Source of the DNA: Bacteroidales bacterium
GTDB taxonomy: Bacteria; Bacteroidota; Bacteroidia; Bacteroidales; UBA932
Length of the DNA stretch: 64,000 nucleotides
Reading direction: 5' to 3'
Assembly: GCA_017535125.1 (NCBI GenBank)
Contig: JAFXUS010000087.1
Span: 15,243-79,242, forward strand
Position numbers and translations under genes: made by a program. Shown one piece after another: positions 53,440 through 62,683 of this stretch; position 1 is the stretch's first letter, and every line of letters begins with the position of its first letter. Below the pieces are notes generated by a model that worked only from the letters and a program-made list of their open reading frames with translations, was not told where the DNA came from and made no database searches.

Positions 53440-55830
53440 CTAGACTTCTATTTCCAGCGTGTGTTTGCCTGGGGCGTAGGGGATGAAACGGCTCCCGCCG
53501 CGGCCCGTGTTGCGTATGGTCAGCTCGTACTCCGCGTCGCGGAAACGCCGCACCACCTTGTAGGCCGGGAAGCGGTCCGCCGGCAGGCAGGGCTCGATGC
53601 GCAGGCCGTCGTACTCCGGATGCACGCCGAGCAGGAATTCCGTCACGGTGTGCCAGTTCCAGGCGGCCGTGCCGGTGAGCCAGCTGTTCTTGCCCTCGCC
53701 GGGGCGGGCGGCATCCTTGCCGGCCACCATCTGGCAATAGACATAGGGCTCCACCTTGTGCAGCTGCTGGTCCTGGATGAAGGCCGGGGCGATCTTGCGC
53801 CAGTGCTCCCAGGCGTCTTCCGCGCGGCCCGCGAGGGCTTCGCCGATGATGACCCAGGGGTTGTTGTGGCAGAAGATGCCGGCGTTCTCCTTGTACCCTT
53901 CGGGGTAGGAGGAAATCTCGCCGTATTCGATGTAGTAGCGGGAGAAGGCCGGCTGGTTGAGCACGAGGCCGTGCTCGCTGTCCAGCAGACGCTTTGCGCT
54001 GTCGAGGGCCCGGTCGCAGAGGCCCTCTTCAGCGCCGACGCGCGCCATGGTGCACCAACCCTGGCTTTCGATGAAGATCTTGCCCTCATCATTCTCATGA
54101 GATCCAACCTTGCGACCGTAATAATCGTAGGCGCGCAGGAACCATTCTCCGTCCCAGCCGTGCTCGCGGATGGCGCGCTCCATGTCGCGGACCGCCTGCA
54201 GCACGGGGGCGGGATCCTGTCCGAGATGCTTCAGCAGCTCGGCGTATTCTTTTCCTGTATAGACGAACAGACCGGCGATCATGAGCGACTCGGCCTGCGA
54301 GCCGCCGGTCTTGTTTTCCGTGGTCTGGAAGGATTCGTCGGGATTGTCGGAGAAGCAGTTGAGGTTGAGGCAGTCGTTCCAGTCGGCTCGGCCGATCAGC
54401 GGCAGCCCGTGCGGGCCGCGCAGCCGCTCGACGTGCTCGAAGGAGATGCGCAGGTGCTCCAGCAGCGACACTTCCGTGCCCGGCTCGTTGTCGAAGGGCA
54501 CCGGCTCGTCCAGGATGCTGAAATCGCCCGTCTCCTTGAGGTAGGCGACGGTGCCGAAGATGAGCCAGAGCGGGTCGTCGCCGAAGCCGCCGCCAATGCC
54601 GTTGTTGCCGCGCTTGGTCAGCGGCTGGTACTGGTGGTAGCAGCCGCCGTCGGGGAACTGCGTGGCGGCGATGTCCAGGATACGTTCGCGGGCGCGCTCC
54701 GGAATCTGGTGGACGAAGCCGACCAGGTCCTGGTTGGAGTCGCGGAAGCCCATGCCGCGGCCGATGCCGCTCTCGAAGAAGCTGGCGCTGCGCGACATGT
54801 TGAAGGTGACCATGCACTGGTACTGGTTCCAGATGTTGACCATGCGGTCGAGCTCCGGGCAGCCGCTCTCGACCTGGAAGCGGTCCAGCAGGTCGTCCCA
54901 GTATTTCCCGAGCTGCGCGAAGGCGGCGTCCGCCTTGGCGGGGGTGTCGAACGCGGCCAGCATCTCATGCGCCACGGTCTTGTCGATGCTCCCGTCCGGG
55001 GCGAATTTCCGCTCCGGCGCGTTCTTGACGTAGCCCAGCACGAACACGAGCGTGCGGCTCTCCCCGGGCTCCAGGTGCATGGAGACGCAGTGGGAGGCGA
55101 CGGGGCTCCAGCCGTGGGCGACGGAGTTGCCGGGCTGGCCCGCGAGCACGTTCTGCGGCGCGTCGAAGCCGTTGTACATGCCGATGAAGGTCTCCCGGTC
55201 GGTATCGAAGCCGTCGATGGGCGCGTTCACGCCGTAGAAGGCGTAATGGTCGCGGCGCTCGCGGTATTCTGTCTTGTGGTAGAGGGTGCTGCCCTCGATT
55301 TCCACCTCGCCGGTGGAGAGGTTGCGCTGGAAATTCTCCATGTCCGTGGCGGCGTTCCACAGGCACCACTCCACGAAGGAGAAGAGCTTGAAATCGCGCG
55401 CCGCATTGCCCTTGTTGGTCAGCGTGAGCTTCTGGACCTCGCAGCGCATGCCGGAGGGTACGAAGAAGAGCACCTCCGCGCGGAGTCCCTTCCGCTCGCC
55501 GCTGATGCGGGTATATCCCATGCCGTGGCGGCATTCATACGCGTCCAGCGGCGTCTTGCACGGCTTCCAGCCGGGGTTCCAGACCGAACCGTCCGCCTCG
55601 CGGATGTAGAAGTAGCGGCCGCCGTCGTCGGCGGGCACGCCGTTGTAACGGTAGCGCAGGATCCGGCGGAACTTCGCGTCCTTGAAGAAGCAGTAGCCGC
55701 CCGCCGTATTGGAAATCAGGGAGAAGAAATCTTCGCTGCCCAGGTAGTTGATCCAGGGCCACGGGGTGGCCGGATCGGTGATCACATATTCCCGCGCCGC
55801 GTCGTCAAAATGACCGTAACACTTGCTCAT
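53440..55830 (-). CDS. Cellobiose phosphorylase (GH94)
   Basis: This 796-aa cytoplasmic enzyme should split cellobiose with phosphate into glucose and glucose-1-phosphate, saving one ATP. It has no signal peptide. The N-terminal beta-sandwich ([22 protein letters not shown]) and the alpha/alpha barrel are both present. The general acid is Asp in [11 protein letters not shown] near 480. Surrounding substrate loops include [25 protein letters not shown] near 400 and FIESQGWC near 585. The length matches cellobiose phosphorylases (about 810). Cellodextrin phosphorylase is longer, and chitobiose phosphorylase is a close relative that cannot be fully excluded. The neighbouring GH130 and endo-enzymes support beta-1,4-glucose-containing disaccharides. 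Confidence 0.9.
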   Translation of the reverse strand: MSKCYGHFDDAAREYVITDPATPWPWINYLGSEDFFSLISNTAGGYCFFKDAKFRRILRYRYNGVPADDGGRYFYIREADGSVWNPGWKPCKTPLDAYECRHGMGYTRISGERKGLRAEVLFFVPSGMRCEVQKLTLTNKGNAARDFKLFSFVEWCLWNAATDMENFQRNLSTGEVEIEGSTLYHKTEYRERRDHYAFYGVNAPIDGFDTDRETFIGMYNGFDAPQNVLAGQPGNSVAHGWSPVASHCVSMHLEPGESRTLVFVLGYVKNAPERKFAPDGSIDKTVAHEMLAAFDTPAKADAAFAQLGKYWDDLLDRFQVESGCPELDRMVNIWNQYQCMVTFNMSRSASFFESGIGRGMGFRDSNQDLVGFVHQIPERARERILDIAATQFPDGGCYHQYQPLTKRGNNGIGGGFGDDPLWLIFGTVAYLKETGDFSILDEPVPFDNEPGTEVSLLEHLRISFEHVERLRGPHGLPLIGRADWNDCLNLNCFSDNPDESFQTTENKTGGSQAESLMIAGLFVYTGKEYAELLKHLGQDPAPVLQAVRDMERAIREHGWDGEWFLRAYDYYGRKVGSHENDEGKIFIESQGWCTMARVGAEEGLCDRALDSAKRLLDSEHGLVLNQPAFSRYYIEYGEISSYPEGYKENAGIFCHNNPWVIIGEALAGRAEDAWEHWRKIAPAFIQDQQLHKVEPYVYCQMVAGKDAARPGEGKNSWLTGTAAWNWHTVTEFLLGVHPEYDGLRIEPCLPADRFPAYKVVRRFRDAEYELTIRNTGRGGSRFIPYAPGKHTLEIEV

Positions 55831-55836
55831 ACCGTT

Positions 55837-57180
55837 CTACTTTTTGATGGGATACAGGTGGAGCAGGAAGACGATCAGCAGCGCGAGCAGGGCCGGGAAA
55901 ATGGAGAACAGGCTCCAGATCATGCGGCACACCGCGGGCTCGTTGGTGATGGTGACCACCGTCTGTCCCGTGGCGGGATCCGTACCCGAGATGAAGCCGG
56001 CGACGCCCAGCAGCAGGGCCACGAGGGCGCCTGAGATGGCGGAACCGAACTTCTGGGCCATGGTACCGGAAGAGAAGATGAGACCCGTGGAGGAGGTGCC
56101 GTTCTTCTCGGTGGCATAGTCGGCCACGTCGGCGTACATGGACCAGAGCAGCGGGGAATAGAGGCCGATGCCCACGGAGGTGAGGATGACCATGCCGATC
56201 ATCACCCAGATGTATTTGGGATCCATCGGGATGAAGAAGAAGGCCACGGAGGTGACGGCGCAGATGATGGCCGCCAGGCGGAAGGCGCGGCGCTTGGAGC
56301 CGGCCCACTTGGTGAACTTGGGCGAGAGGCCGCCGAAAATCATGCAGGTGACCTCGCCGAAGGTCATGAAGACCGTATAGTTGATGATGAGGCCGGACAC
56401 GGTCACGTCGCCGTGCAGGCAGTATTCCAGCAGGTAGCCGGCCACGGCGTAGCGGAATCCGTTGAAGAAATTCGTGCAGATGCCGATCAGCGTGAGGTAG
56501 ATCCACGGCTTGTTGCGGAACAGGTCGCCGAAGGGCTTGAAGGAGAATTTCTCGGCCCGGACGGGCTTCAGGCGCTCCTTCGTGAGCAGGCCGCAGGCCA
56601 GCGTGCCGGCGGCGGCCAGTGCGCCCAGGATCACGCCCACCACGGCGTACTGGTGCGCGTCGGAGCCGCCCACCATCTTCTGCAGGTAGGGGAAGGAAAG
56701 CAGGGTGATGAAGCCCATCGCGTAGGCGCCCACCATGCGGTAGGAGGAGAACTGGTTCTTCTCGTTGTCATCGTCCGTCATCACGCCGAGGAGCGAGCCG
56801 TACGGCACGTTCACGGCCGTATAGACGGCCATCATGAGCAGGTACATGGAATAGGCGTAGATGCGTTTCCCGACAGGGCCCAGTTCGGGCGTGTACAGCA
56901 GCAGCGCGAAGATGACGCCCAGGGGAATGGCGCCGAAGATGAGCCAGGGGCGGTAGGTGCCCCAGCGGGACTGCGTGCGGTCGGCCAGGGCGCCCATCAT
57001 CGGGTCGGTGATGACGTCGAACATGCGCGCCACGAGCATGAGCGCCGCCGTGTCGGCAACGGTCAGGCCGAAGATATTGGTGAAGAACAGGGGAAACGCG
57101 ATGGACATCACCTTCCAGGTAATGCCGCCGGCGGCGGCGTCACCCAGGGCGTATCCGATCTTTTCAGACAGTTTGGCCAT
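55837..57180 (-). CDS. GPH-family sugar:cation symporter
   Basis: This 447-aa inner-membrane transporter of the glycoside-pentoside-hexuronide family has twelve predicted helices. Family signatures are KIGYALGDAAAGGITWK at the N-terminus and MFDVITDPMMGALADRT near 55. RWGTYRPWLIFGAIPLG follows near 72. It should import the disaccharides made by the endo-enzymes for the GH94 and GH130 phosphorylases, which flank it on either side. The exact sugar and coupling ion (Na+ or H+) are not visible. It starts 12 nt after GH130 and ends 6 nt before GH94. Confidence 0.9.
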   Translation of the reverse strand: MAKLSEKIGYALGDAAAGGITWKVMSIAFPLFFTNIFGLTVADTAALMLVARMFDVITDPMMGALADRTQSRWGTYRPWLIFGAIPLGVIFALLLYTPELGPVGKRIYAYSMYLLMMAVYTAVNVPYGSLLGVMTDDDNEKNQFSSYRMVGAYAMGFITLLSFPYLQKMVGGSDAHQYAVVGVILGALAAAGTLACGLLTKERLKPVRAEKFSFKPFGDLFRNKPWIYLTLIGICTNFFNGFRYAVAGYLLEYCLHGDVTVSGLIINYTVFMTFGEVTCMIFGGLSPKFTKWAGSKRRAFRLAAIICAVTSVAFFFIPMDPKYIWVMIGMVILTSVGIGLYSPLLWSMYADVADYATEKNGTSSTGLIFSSGTMAQKFGSAISGALVALLLGVAGFISGTDPATGQTVVTITNEPAVCRMIWSLFSIFPALLALLIVFLLHLYPIKK

Positions 57181-57192
57181 ATCGTGTGTTTT

Positions 57193-58356
57193 TTATATTT
57201 TCAGGTTTTTGTCGATGAGGCGGTTCAGCCGTTCGACCGTCTCGCCGGTGCGGAAGCCGTCGGGCTCCGTGTGCAGGCAGTAGTCCACCAGGCGGTTCAC
57301 CGTGCTGGTGGCCACGTGCATGCGGGTGTCGGAAGAGGCGTAGTAGAGGAACACCTTGCCGTCCGGATCCGCGATCCAGCCGTTGGAGAACAGTACGTTC
57401 ATCACGTCGCCGATATATTCGCCGCCCTGCGGGACCATAAGGAAACCGGCGGGCTCCGCGATCACGCGGGACGGATCGTCCAGCGCGGTCATGTACATGT
57501 AGAGGACGTAGCGCAGGCCGCTGGCGCAGCCGCGCACGCCGTGGGCGAGGTGGAGCCAGCCCATCGGTGTCTTGATGGGGTGCGGGCCTTCGCCGTTCTT
57601 CACCTCCGTGATGGTATGGTAGTGGCGGGCGCTGATGATCTTCTCGTCCGTCACCTCGGCGTTCGTGATGTCGTCCACGAGGGCCCAGCCGATACCGCCC
57701 CCGCCGCCGGCGTCGATGAAGCCATCCTGCGGGCGGGTGTAGAGGGCGTATTTCCCGTTCACGAATTCGGGATGCAGCACCACGTTGCGCTGCTGGGATT
57801 TGGATTTCAGGTCTGGCAGGCGCTCCCACTCGATGAGGTCGTGCGTGCGGGCGATGCCGCAGGCGGCCACGGCCGAGGACAGGTCGCCCGGAGGGGCGGC
57901 CGGATCCTTGCGCTCCACGCAGAACAGGCCGTAGATCCAGCCGTCCTCGTGGCGCGTCAGGCGCATGTCATAGACGTTGGTGGCCGGTTCGCCCCATTCC
58001 GGCATGGTGATCGGCCGCTGCCAGAACTGGAAATGGTCCACGCCGTTCGGGCTTTCCGCCACGGCGAAGAAGGATTTGCGGTCGGCCGCTTCCACGCGGG
58101 CCACAAGGACGTATTTGTCGCCCCACTTGATGGCGCCGCTGTTGAATGCGGCGTGGATGCCGAAGCGCTCCATCAGGTAGGGATTGGTTTTCGGGTTCAG
58201 GTCGTAACGCCATTCCAGCGGCGCGTGCGCCGCGGTCAGCACGGGATGCTCGTAGCGCTCGAAGATGCCGTTGTCCTCGATGGGACGGTTCCCGAGTTCC
58301 AGTAGCTCTTCTTCCTCGCGGCGGAGCCTGTTCAGGCGTTCTTCAAAAGTATTCAT
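57193..58356 (-). CDS. Mannosylglucose phosphorylase (GH130)
   Basis: This 387-aa five-bladed propeller phosphorylase lacks a signal peptide. It should cleave beta-1,4-mannosyl-glucose with phosphate, giving mannose-1-phosphate and glucose in the cytoplasm. The N-terminal RLRREEEELLELGNRPIEDN and later HPEFVNGKYALYTRPQDGF and GAGPPPIKT-like GEGPHPIKTPMGWLHLAHG are typical of GH130 subfamily 1. The Asp general acid lies in NVYDMRLTRHEDGW near 130. Length and motifs fit the subfamily 1 enzyme known from Bacteroides mannan catabolism. Mannobiose phosphorylase is a less likely alternative. It sits between GH26 and the transporter. Confidence 0.9.
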   Translation of the reverse strand: MNTFEERLNRLRREEEELLELGNRPIEDNGIFERYEHPVLTAAHAPLEWRYDLNPKTNPYLMERFGIHAAFNSGAIKWGDKYVLVARVEAADRKSFFAVAESPNGVDHFQFWQRPITMPEWGEPATNVYDMRLTRHEDGWIYGLFCVERKDPAAPPGDLSSAVAACGIARTHDLIEWERLPDLKSKSQQRNVVLHPEFVNGKYALYTRPQDGFIDAGGGGGIGWALVDDITNAEVTDEKIISARHYHTITEVKNGEGPHPIKTPMGWLHLAHGVRGCASGLRYVLYMYMTALDDPSRVIAEPAGFLMVPQGGEYIGDVMNVLFSNGWIADPDGKVFLYYASSDTRMHVATSTVNRLVDYCLHTEPDGFRTGETVERLNRLIDKNLKI

Positions 58357-58365
58357 GGTTCAGGG

Positions 58366-59433
58366 TTATAGTACGGTGACGTTGTCGTTTTCGATCCAGC
58401 TCCGGAAGTCTTCCGCGCTGGCCTGGCCGGCGAAGGGGGCGTAGAAATGCCCGGGGCGGTCGCTGGCGTTGCGCCAGGTGAGCACGTAGCTCACGGGGAA
58501 GCCCTGCAGGGCGGGGGACAGCCAGACGGTCCACCAGTCGGCGGCGGGCAGCCCTTCCAGGCCGGTTTCCGTCACGGCGAGGATCTTGCCGTGCTCCGCG
58601 CACATGTCCGTGAGGGAAGCGAGGCCGTCGCGCATCTGGCGGACGTAGCCGTCCCGGTCGCCGCCGGCGTAGCAGTCCAGCCCGACGATATCGACGAACG
58701 CGTCGCCGGGATAGCGGTCCAGCCACTGCTCGAAGTTGTTTGCCATATAGTTGGGCGAAATGGCCCACAGCGCCTCGACGCCGCGGGCGGCGAAATGCTC
58801 ATGGTTCATGCGCCAGAGGGCGTTGTACTCTTCTGCCGTGCATAGATTGCGGCCCCACCAGAACCAGCTGCCGCTGTGCTCGTGCCAGGGGCGCCAGATC
58901 ACGGGAATCTGCTTTCCGTCCGCGTCCTTGAGCGACAGGATCCAGTCGGCCGCGCGGTCCATCCACTGCACGAATACGTCATGCTTCTCCCCGCCGGGCA
59001 GGATGGAAGCGACCACCCGGTCGGAAGACACGTCCCAGGCGTCCCCGCCGGTGAGCGGGTTGCGCAGGTGCCAGCTCAGGCTGACGATGCCGCCGCGCTC
59101 ATGATGCTTTATGGCGGCCGCGCGCATCAGCGCGAAATCGTTGCCGTCGAGGTTGTGCGTGTCGCCGAGCTCGATGCCGCCCAGGTCAAGGCCCAGGATG
59201 GCGGGATAATGGCCGCAGACCTCATGGACGTCGGAGCGCTCCAGCGCCGTGTCGCCGTCTAGGTTGGCGTTCCAGGTATGGCCGTACATCAGGTCGTCCT
59301 GATGGCCGTAGAGCGGCGTGCCGGTGGCGGCCGTGAGGCGTTCCGCAAGGCTTCCGGCCGGTCGGGCCGACGTGCAGGCCGCCAGCAGGACGCAGGCTGC
59401 CGCCAGGAAGGTGGTAGGTTTCAGTATCTGCAT
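58366..59433 (-). CDS. Beta-mannanase (GH26), lipoprotein
   Basis: This 355-aa endo-enzyme cuts beta-1,4-mannan or glucomannan chains. A lipoprotein signal (MQILKPTTFLAAACVLLAAC, Cys20) suggests attachment to the envelope, probably the surface or periplasm. The GH26 acid/base Glu is in WRPWHEHSGSWFWWG near 188 and the nucleophile Glu in AVTETGLEG near 289. SLSWHLRNPLTGG and GHQDDLMYGHTW are also typical. It lies 9 nt upstream of GH130 and 5 nt downstream of the GH5 gene, firmly inside the operon. Confidence 0.93.
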   Translation of the reverse strand: MQILKPTTFLAAACVLLAACTSARPAGSLAERLTAATGTPLYGHQDDLMYGHTWNANLDGDTALERSDVHEVCGHYPAILGLDLGGIELGDTHNLDGNDFALMRAAAIKHHERGGIVSLSWHLRNPLTGGDAWDVSSDRVVASILPGGEKHDVFVQWMDRAADWILSLKDADGKQIPVIWRPWHEHSGSWFWWGRNLCTAEEYNALWRMNHEHFAARGVEALWAISPNYMANNFEQWLDRYPGDAFVDIVGLDCYAGGDRDGYVRQMRDGLASLTDMCAEHGKILAVTETGLEGLPAADWWTVWLSPALQGFPVSYVLTWRNASDRPGHFYAPFAGQASAEDFRSWIENDNVTVL

Positions 59434-59438
59434 AGGTT

Positions 59439-61037
59439 CTAATAGCTCGGTGCGTTGTCGTAAACGGACTGCAGGGTGTAGGAGGCGTCACTGTCGTTCC
59501 AGGCCTTGTACATCACGTCGATCACCTCCCGGGCGCTTCCGATACAGGCGCCGGTGCCGTGGTGGATGTAGCCGTGCTGTTCTTTCCCGGCGCCGGCGGC
59601 GCCGTTGTCCCAGAGGAAGCAGGGGAGGCCGTAGGTTTTCGCCGCTTTTACGACGTATTCCAGATAGTATATGTAGAAACTCCAGGCCCGCGATTCGGAA
59701 CGCTTGCGCATGGAGCAGCCGAACTCGCCCAGGTACACGGGAATGCCCTTGTCGATGTAGTTCGTCTTCAGCTTGCCGAAGACCGTCTTTACGTGGTCTT
59801 CGTCGCCCCAGGTCGCCTTCTTGCCGGCGGCGCCGGTGTGGCCCCAGTCGGAATACTGCTTGTCGCCGATGGTGTAGTCGCTCGGGTCATAGAAGTGGAC
59901 GGCGAGCATCGTTTTCCCGGCCGGATCGGCGGGCATCGTCAGGTACGTGGTATATTCCGGGTTGGCCGCATAGGTGGGGACGCCCAGCCAGCGGGTGGCG
60001 TTCTTGCCGCCCGTGGCGCGTACGGCGTCCACGAAGACCTGGTTCCACTCGTTGAGGATGTTGCACTGCCGGGTCGGGTCGGCCTTGAATTCTTCGCTCC
60101 AGCCCCAGCCGCCGTCGTTGAGCTCGTTGAATCCTTCCATGACCAGCCAGCCGCCGCAGTCCTTGAAGCGCTCGGCGATCTGGGTCCACACGGCCGTGAT
60201 CTCTGCCTTGATGGTCCCGTTCAGCTTGCTGTCCTTGGCGGCGTTCTTGATGTCCAGCCACTGGTAGCTGTTGTCCACGCCGTGGTTCTCGTCGTGGTGG
60301 GTGTTGATGATGACGTTGAGCCCTGCCGTATGGGCATAGCTGACGACTTCATAAATGCGTTCCATCCAGGCGTCGTCAATCTTGTAGTTCGGCGCGGGGC
60401 CGATCATCCTGAGCCAGCTGACGGGGATGCGCACGCTGGTGAATCCGGCGGCTTTTACGCCGTCGAAGGTGTCCTGCGTGGCTTTGTATGCATCTCCGGA
60501 AGCGGGTTGCCAGACGCATTCGTCGGGATAGCCCTCCTTGTCGCCGGCCCAGCTGCCATTGTAGTAGCCGTCGAACTGGTTGCCCATGTTCCATCCCAGT
60601 CCGAGCCGGGCTGAGACCTGCTGCGCGCTTTCCGTTGCAGGATCCGGGTCGGGGCCGGGGGCCGGCCGCTGGGCGGCGGCCTGGATGATCCGGACGCTCT
60701 TGGAAAGGGCGCCGGCGGTGACGGTAATCTCCGCCTCCCGAGACTTGTAGGCGGTGTTGGGTGCCACGCTGATCGTGCAGGTGGACGTGTACTTGTCGAA
60801 AATGCCGTCCTGCCAGGTGATCCAGTCCGGTACGCCGCTGACCAGCGGACGTGACGGCGCGCTCACGGTCAGGCTCCTGTTCTCAATGCCGGAAGCGGGC
60901 ACCTGAACTTCGTTCTCGCTGATTGTGAGGGTAGTAGGGGCTTCGATCTTGTCTGCCGGGGGGACGGCCGTGCAGGCCGGCGCCGTCAGGAAGGCGCAGG
61001 CTGCCGCCAGCCAGATGATGGGTCTCAGCTTCTTCAT
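59439..61037 (-). CDS. GH5 endoglucanase-type enzyme with BACON domain
   Basis: This 532-aa exported protein has a lipoprotein-like signal (ending FLTAPAC). A BACON beta-sandwich follows at about 45-125 (PDWITWQDG, TAYKSREAEITVTAG, SKSVRIIQAA), a Bacteroidota accessory domain often beside glycoside hydrolases. After a Pro-rich linker (APGPDPDPATES) comes a GH5 barrel: GLGWNMGNQFDG near 147, RIPVSWLRM near 200, acid/base Glu in MEGFNELND near 303 and nucleophile in YLGEFGCS near 438. The motif style suggests subfamily GH5_4 (endoglucanase, glucomannanase or xyloglucanase), but GH5_2 is not excluded. It follows the other GH5 gene by 15 nt. Confidence 0.9.
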   Translation of the reverse strand: MKKLRPIIWLAAACAFLTAPACTAVPPADKIEAPTTLTISENEVQVPASGIENRSLTVSAPSRPLVSGVPDWITWQDGIFDKYTSTCTISVAPNTAYKSREAEITVTAGALSKSVRIIQAAAQRPAPGPDPDPATESAQQVSARLGLGWNMGNQFDGYYNGSWAGDKEGYPDECVWQPASGDAYKATQDTFDGVKAAGFTSVRIPVSWLRMIGPAPNYKIDDAWMERIYEVVSYAHTAGLNVIINTHHDENHGVDNSYQWLDIKNAAKDSKLNGTIKAEITAVWTQIAERFKDCGGWLVMEGFNELNDGGWGWSEEFKADPTRQCNILNEWNQVFVDAVRATGGKNATRWLGVPTYAANPEYTTYLTMPADPAGKTMLAVHFYDPSDYTIGDKQYSDWGHTGAAGKKATWGDEDHVKTVFGKLKTNYIDKGIPVYLGEFGCSMRKRSESRAWSFYIYYLEYVVKAAKTYGLPCFLWDNGAAGAGKEQHGYIHHGTGACIGSAREVIDVMYKAWNDSDASYTLQSVYDNAPSY

Positions 61038-61052
61038 GGTAGAGGTTCTGTG

Positions 61053-62606
61053 CTATTTCCTGCTGTCCTCGTATGCCTGGAGAATGGCGTTCTTAAGTGT
61101 CGGCATCGTCCATTTGGGAACGGAGCGGTCGGCGCCGTCACTGAGCCGCATCCAGTAGAAGCAGGCGATGTTGTATTTGGTCGCGTTGGAAACGTAGCAT
61201 GCAGCTTGTTTGGCCATCTGCGTTTCCGTGCGGTCGTTCGTATCCGTGCCGTATTCGCCCAGCACCACCGGGATGCCCTTGCTCACCAGGTGGGTGTTCA
61301 GGCCTTCGATGAGCGTCTTGAGCTCGGCTTCGCAGGCGGCATCGAATTCCCGTTTCGGAGTGCTTGTGTCGAAGGCGAAATGGTAGGGGGCGTAGCTGTG
61401 CACCTCGACCATGAGGTGCCCCTGTACCGGGTCGTCCGGGAGCTTGAAGTCCTGGAGCGCCGCCGGCTGCGGACTGGCTGCGTAGGTGTTGAGGATCAGG
61501 TTGCGGTAGGCGTTCTTGCCGCCGGTCTTGCGGACCGTGGCCACGAAGTCGGCGTTGTACTTGTTGATGGTCTCGTGCGCCTCGGCGGTGGAGGAGTTCC
61601 AGGTGCCGTTCTTGTCCAGCATTTCATTGAAAGACTCGAATACCAGCCGCTGGCCGTAATCCTTGAACTCGTTGGCGATCTGCTCCCAGAGCTTGACGTA
61701 GCGCTCCTTATACTTGTTGTACGCCTCCGTGTCGGCCCGGAGCCAGCCGGTGGTGGCGGTCCCGGTGTCGTGATGGACGTTGAGGATGCAGTACATGCCC
61801 TCGTCCAGCACATAGCCCACGACTTCCTTCACGCGGGCCATCCAGGCGGCGTCCACGGTGTAGCCCGTCCAGGTGGACATGTCCCAATAGCCGTGCTGCT
61901 GGCCGTCACTGCCCGTCTTCTTCGTGACGGTGACGGTGCCCATGTGCGGATACCAGGTCACGGGTACGCGGATGGCGCCGAAGCCTTCCTCCCGGAACAT
62001 GTGGATGAGTTCGCGCGTGGCGACGGGCTGTCCCCAGGCGGTCTCATAGTCGCTCGTCCTGCGGTTGGAGAAAGCTTCAATCCACATGTTTTCCACGTCG
62101 CCGCTGTTGGAATCCAGCGTGTTGCCGAGGTTCCAGCCCACGCCCATGTTCACGACGCATTGCGCGGCACTTTCCCAATCCTTGGGGTCGGTGGGATCCA
62201 CCGGGACCGGGTCGAGCGCTTTGGTCGAGAACTGGAACTGGATGGCGGCCGAGGCCTTCTGGTTGGTCATATACCCCTGTACCGTGCCGGCCGGCAGGGA
62301 GAGCGTATAGCTCTTGCCGCGGGACAGGCCCGACAGCGACACCGTCAGTTGCTTTGCATAGGCGCTGACTTCGCTCACGCTGGCGCCGTTGTCCACGGTG
62401 ATGCCTTTCCTGGCGTCTTCCGTGCACTTGACGTTCTGGTCGAAGGTAAAGACGACGGAGAGGGTGCTGCCGATCAGGTTCTTGACGCCGTTCTCCGGCG
62501 AAGTGGAGACGACCGCAGGCGCGGCGTTCTCTTCCGGCTTCGGATCCACTTTACCGTCGCAGGCGACGGCCAGCAGCAGGAGGGGCAGGTATCTGAGGAG
62601 TTTCAT
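61053..62606 (-). CDS. GH5 endoglucanase-type enzyme with Big_5-like domain
   Basis: This 517-aa lipoprotein (MKLLRYLPLLLLAVAC, Cys16) has a Big_5/SbsA-type Ig domain at about 28-135 (PAVVSTSPENGVKNL, SVVFTFDQNV, SYTLSLPAGTVQ). A GH5 barrel follows: GVGWNLGNTLDS near 155, RVPVTWYPHMG near 215, acid/base Glu in FESFNEM near 325 and nucleophile in VLGEYGTDTND near 450. WNLGNTLD is typical of GH5_4. Paired with the next GH5 and the GH26 it should cut glucan or glucomannan chains outside the cell. It lies 77 nt downstream of the repeat protein, with a hairpin between. Confidence 0.9.
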   Translation of the reverse strand: MKLLRYLPLLLLAVACDGKVDPKPEENAAPAVVSTSPENGVKNLIGSTLSVVFTFDQNVKCTEDARKGITVDNGASVSEVSAYAKQLTVSLSGLSRGKSYTLSLPAGTVQGYMTNQKASAAIQFQFSTKALDPVPVDPTDPKDWESAAQCVVNMGVGWNLGNTLDSNSGDVENMWIEAFSNRRTSDYETAWGQPVATRELIHMFREEGFGAIRVPVTWYPHMGTVTVTKKTGSDGQQHGYWDMSTWTGYTVDAAWMARVKEVVGYVLDEGMYCILNVHHDTGTATTGWLRADTEAYNKYKERYVKLWEQIANEFKDYGQRLVFESFNEMLDKNGTWNSSTAEAHETINKYNADFVATVRKTGGKNAYRNLILNTYAASPQPAALQDFKLPDDPVQGHLMVEVHSYAPYHFAFDTSTPKREFDAACEAELKTLIEGLNTHLVSKGIPVVLGEYGTDTNDRTETQMAKQAACYVSNATKYNIACFYWMRLSDGADRSVPKWTMPTLKNAILQAYEDSRK

Positions 62607-62627
62607 GTCAGTTTCTTTAAATGGATC

Positions 62628-62653
62628 CCGGAGGGAGGGTCAGCTCCCTCCGG
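62628..62653 (-). terminator. Intercistronic hairpin between the glycan-binding and GH5 genes
   Basis: A perfect 10-bp stem (ccggagggag / ctccctccgg) with a 6-nt loop ggtcag lies in the 77-bp gap. No T-run follows in the minus-strand direction, so it more likely protects the upstream mRNA or attenuates it than ends the operon. Confidence 0.55.
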
Positions 62654-62683
62654 AATAAAAAGTATTCGCTGATACAGCCCCGA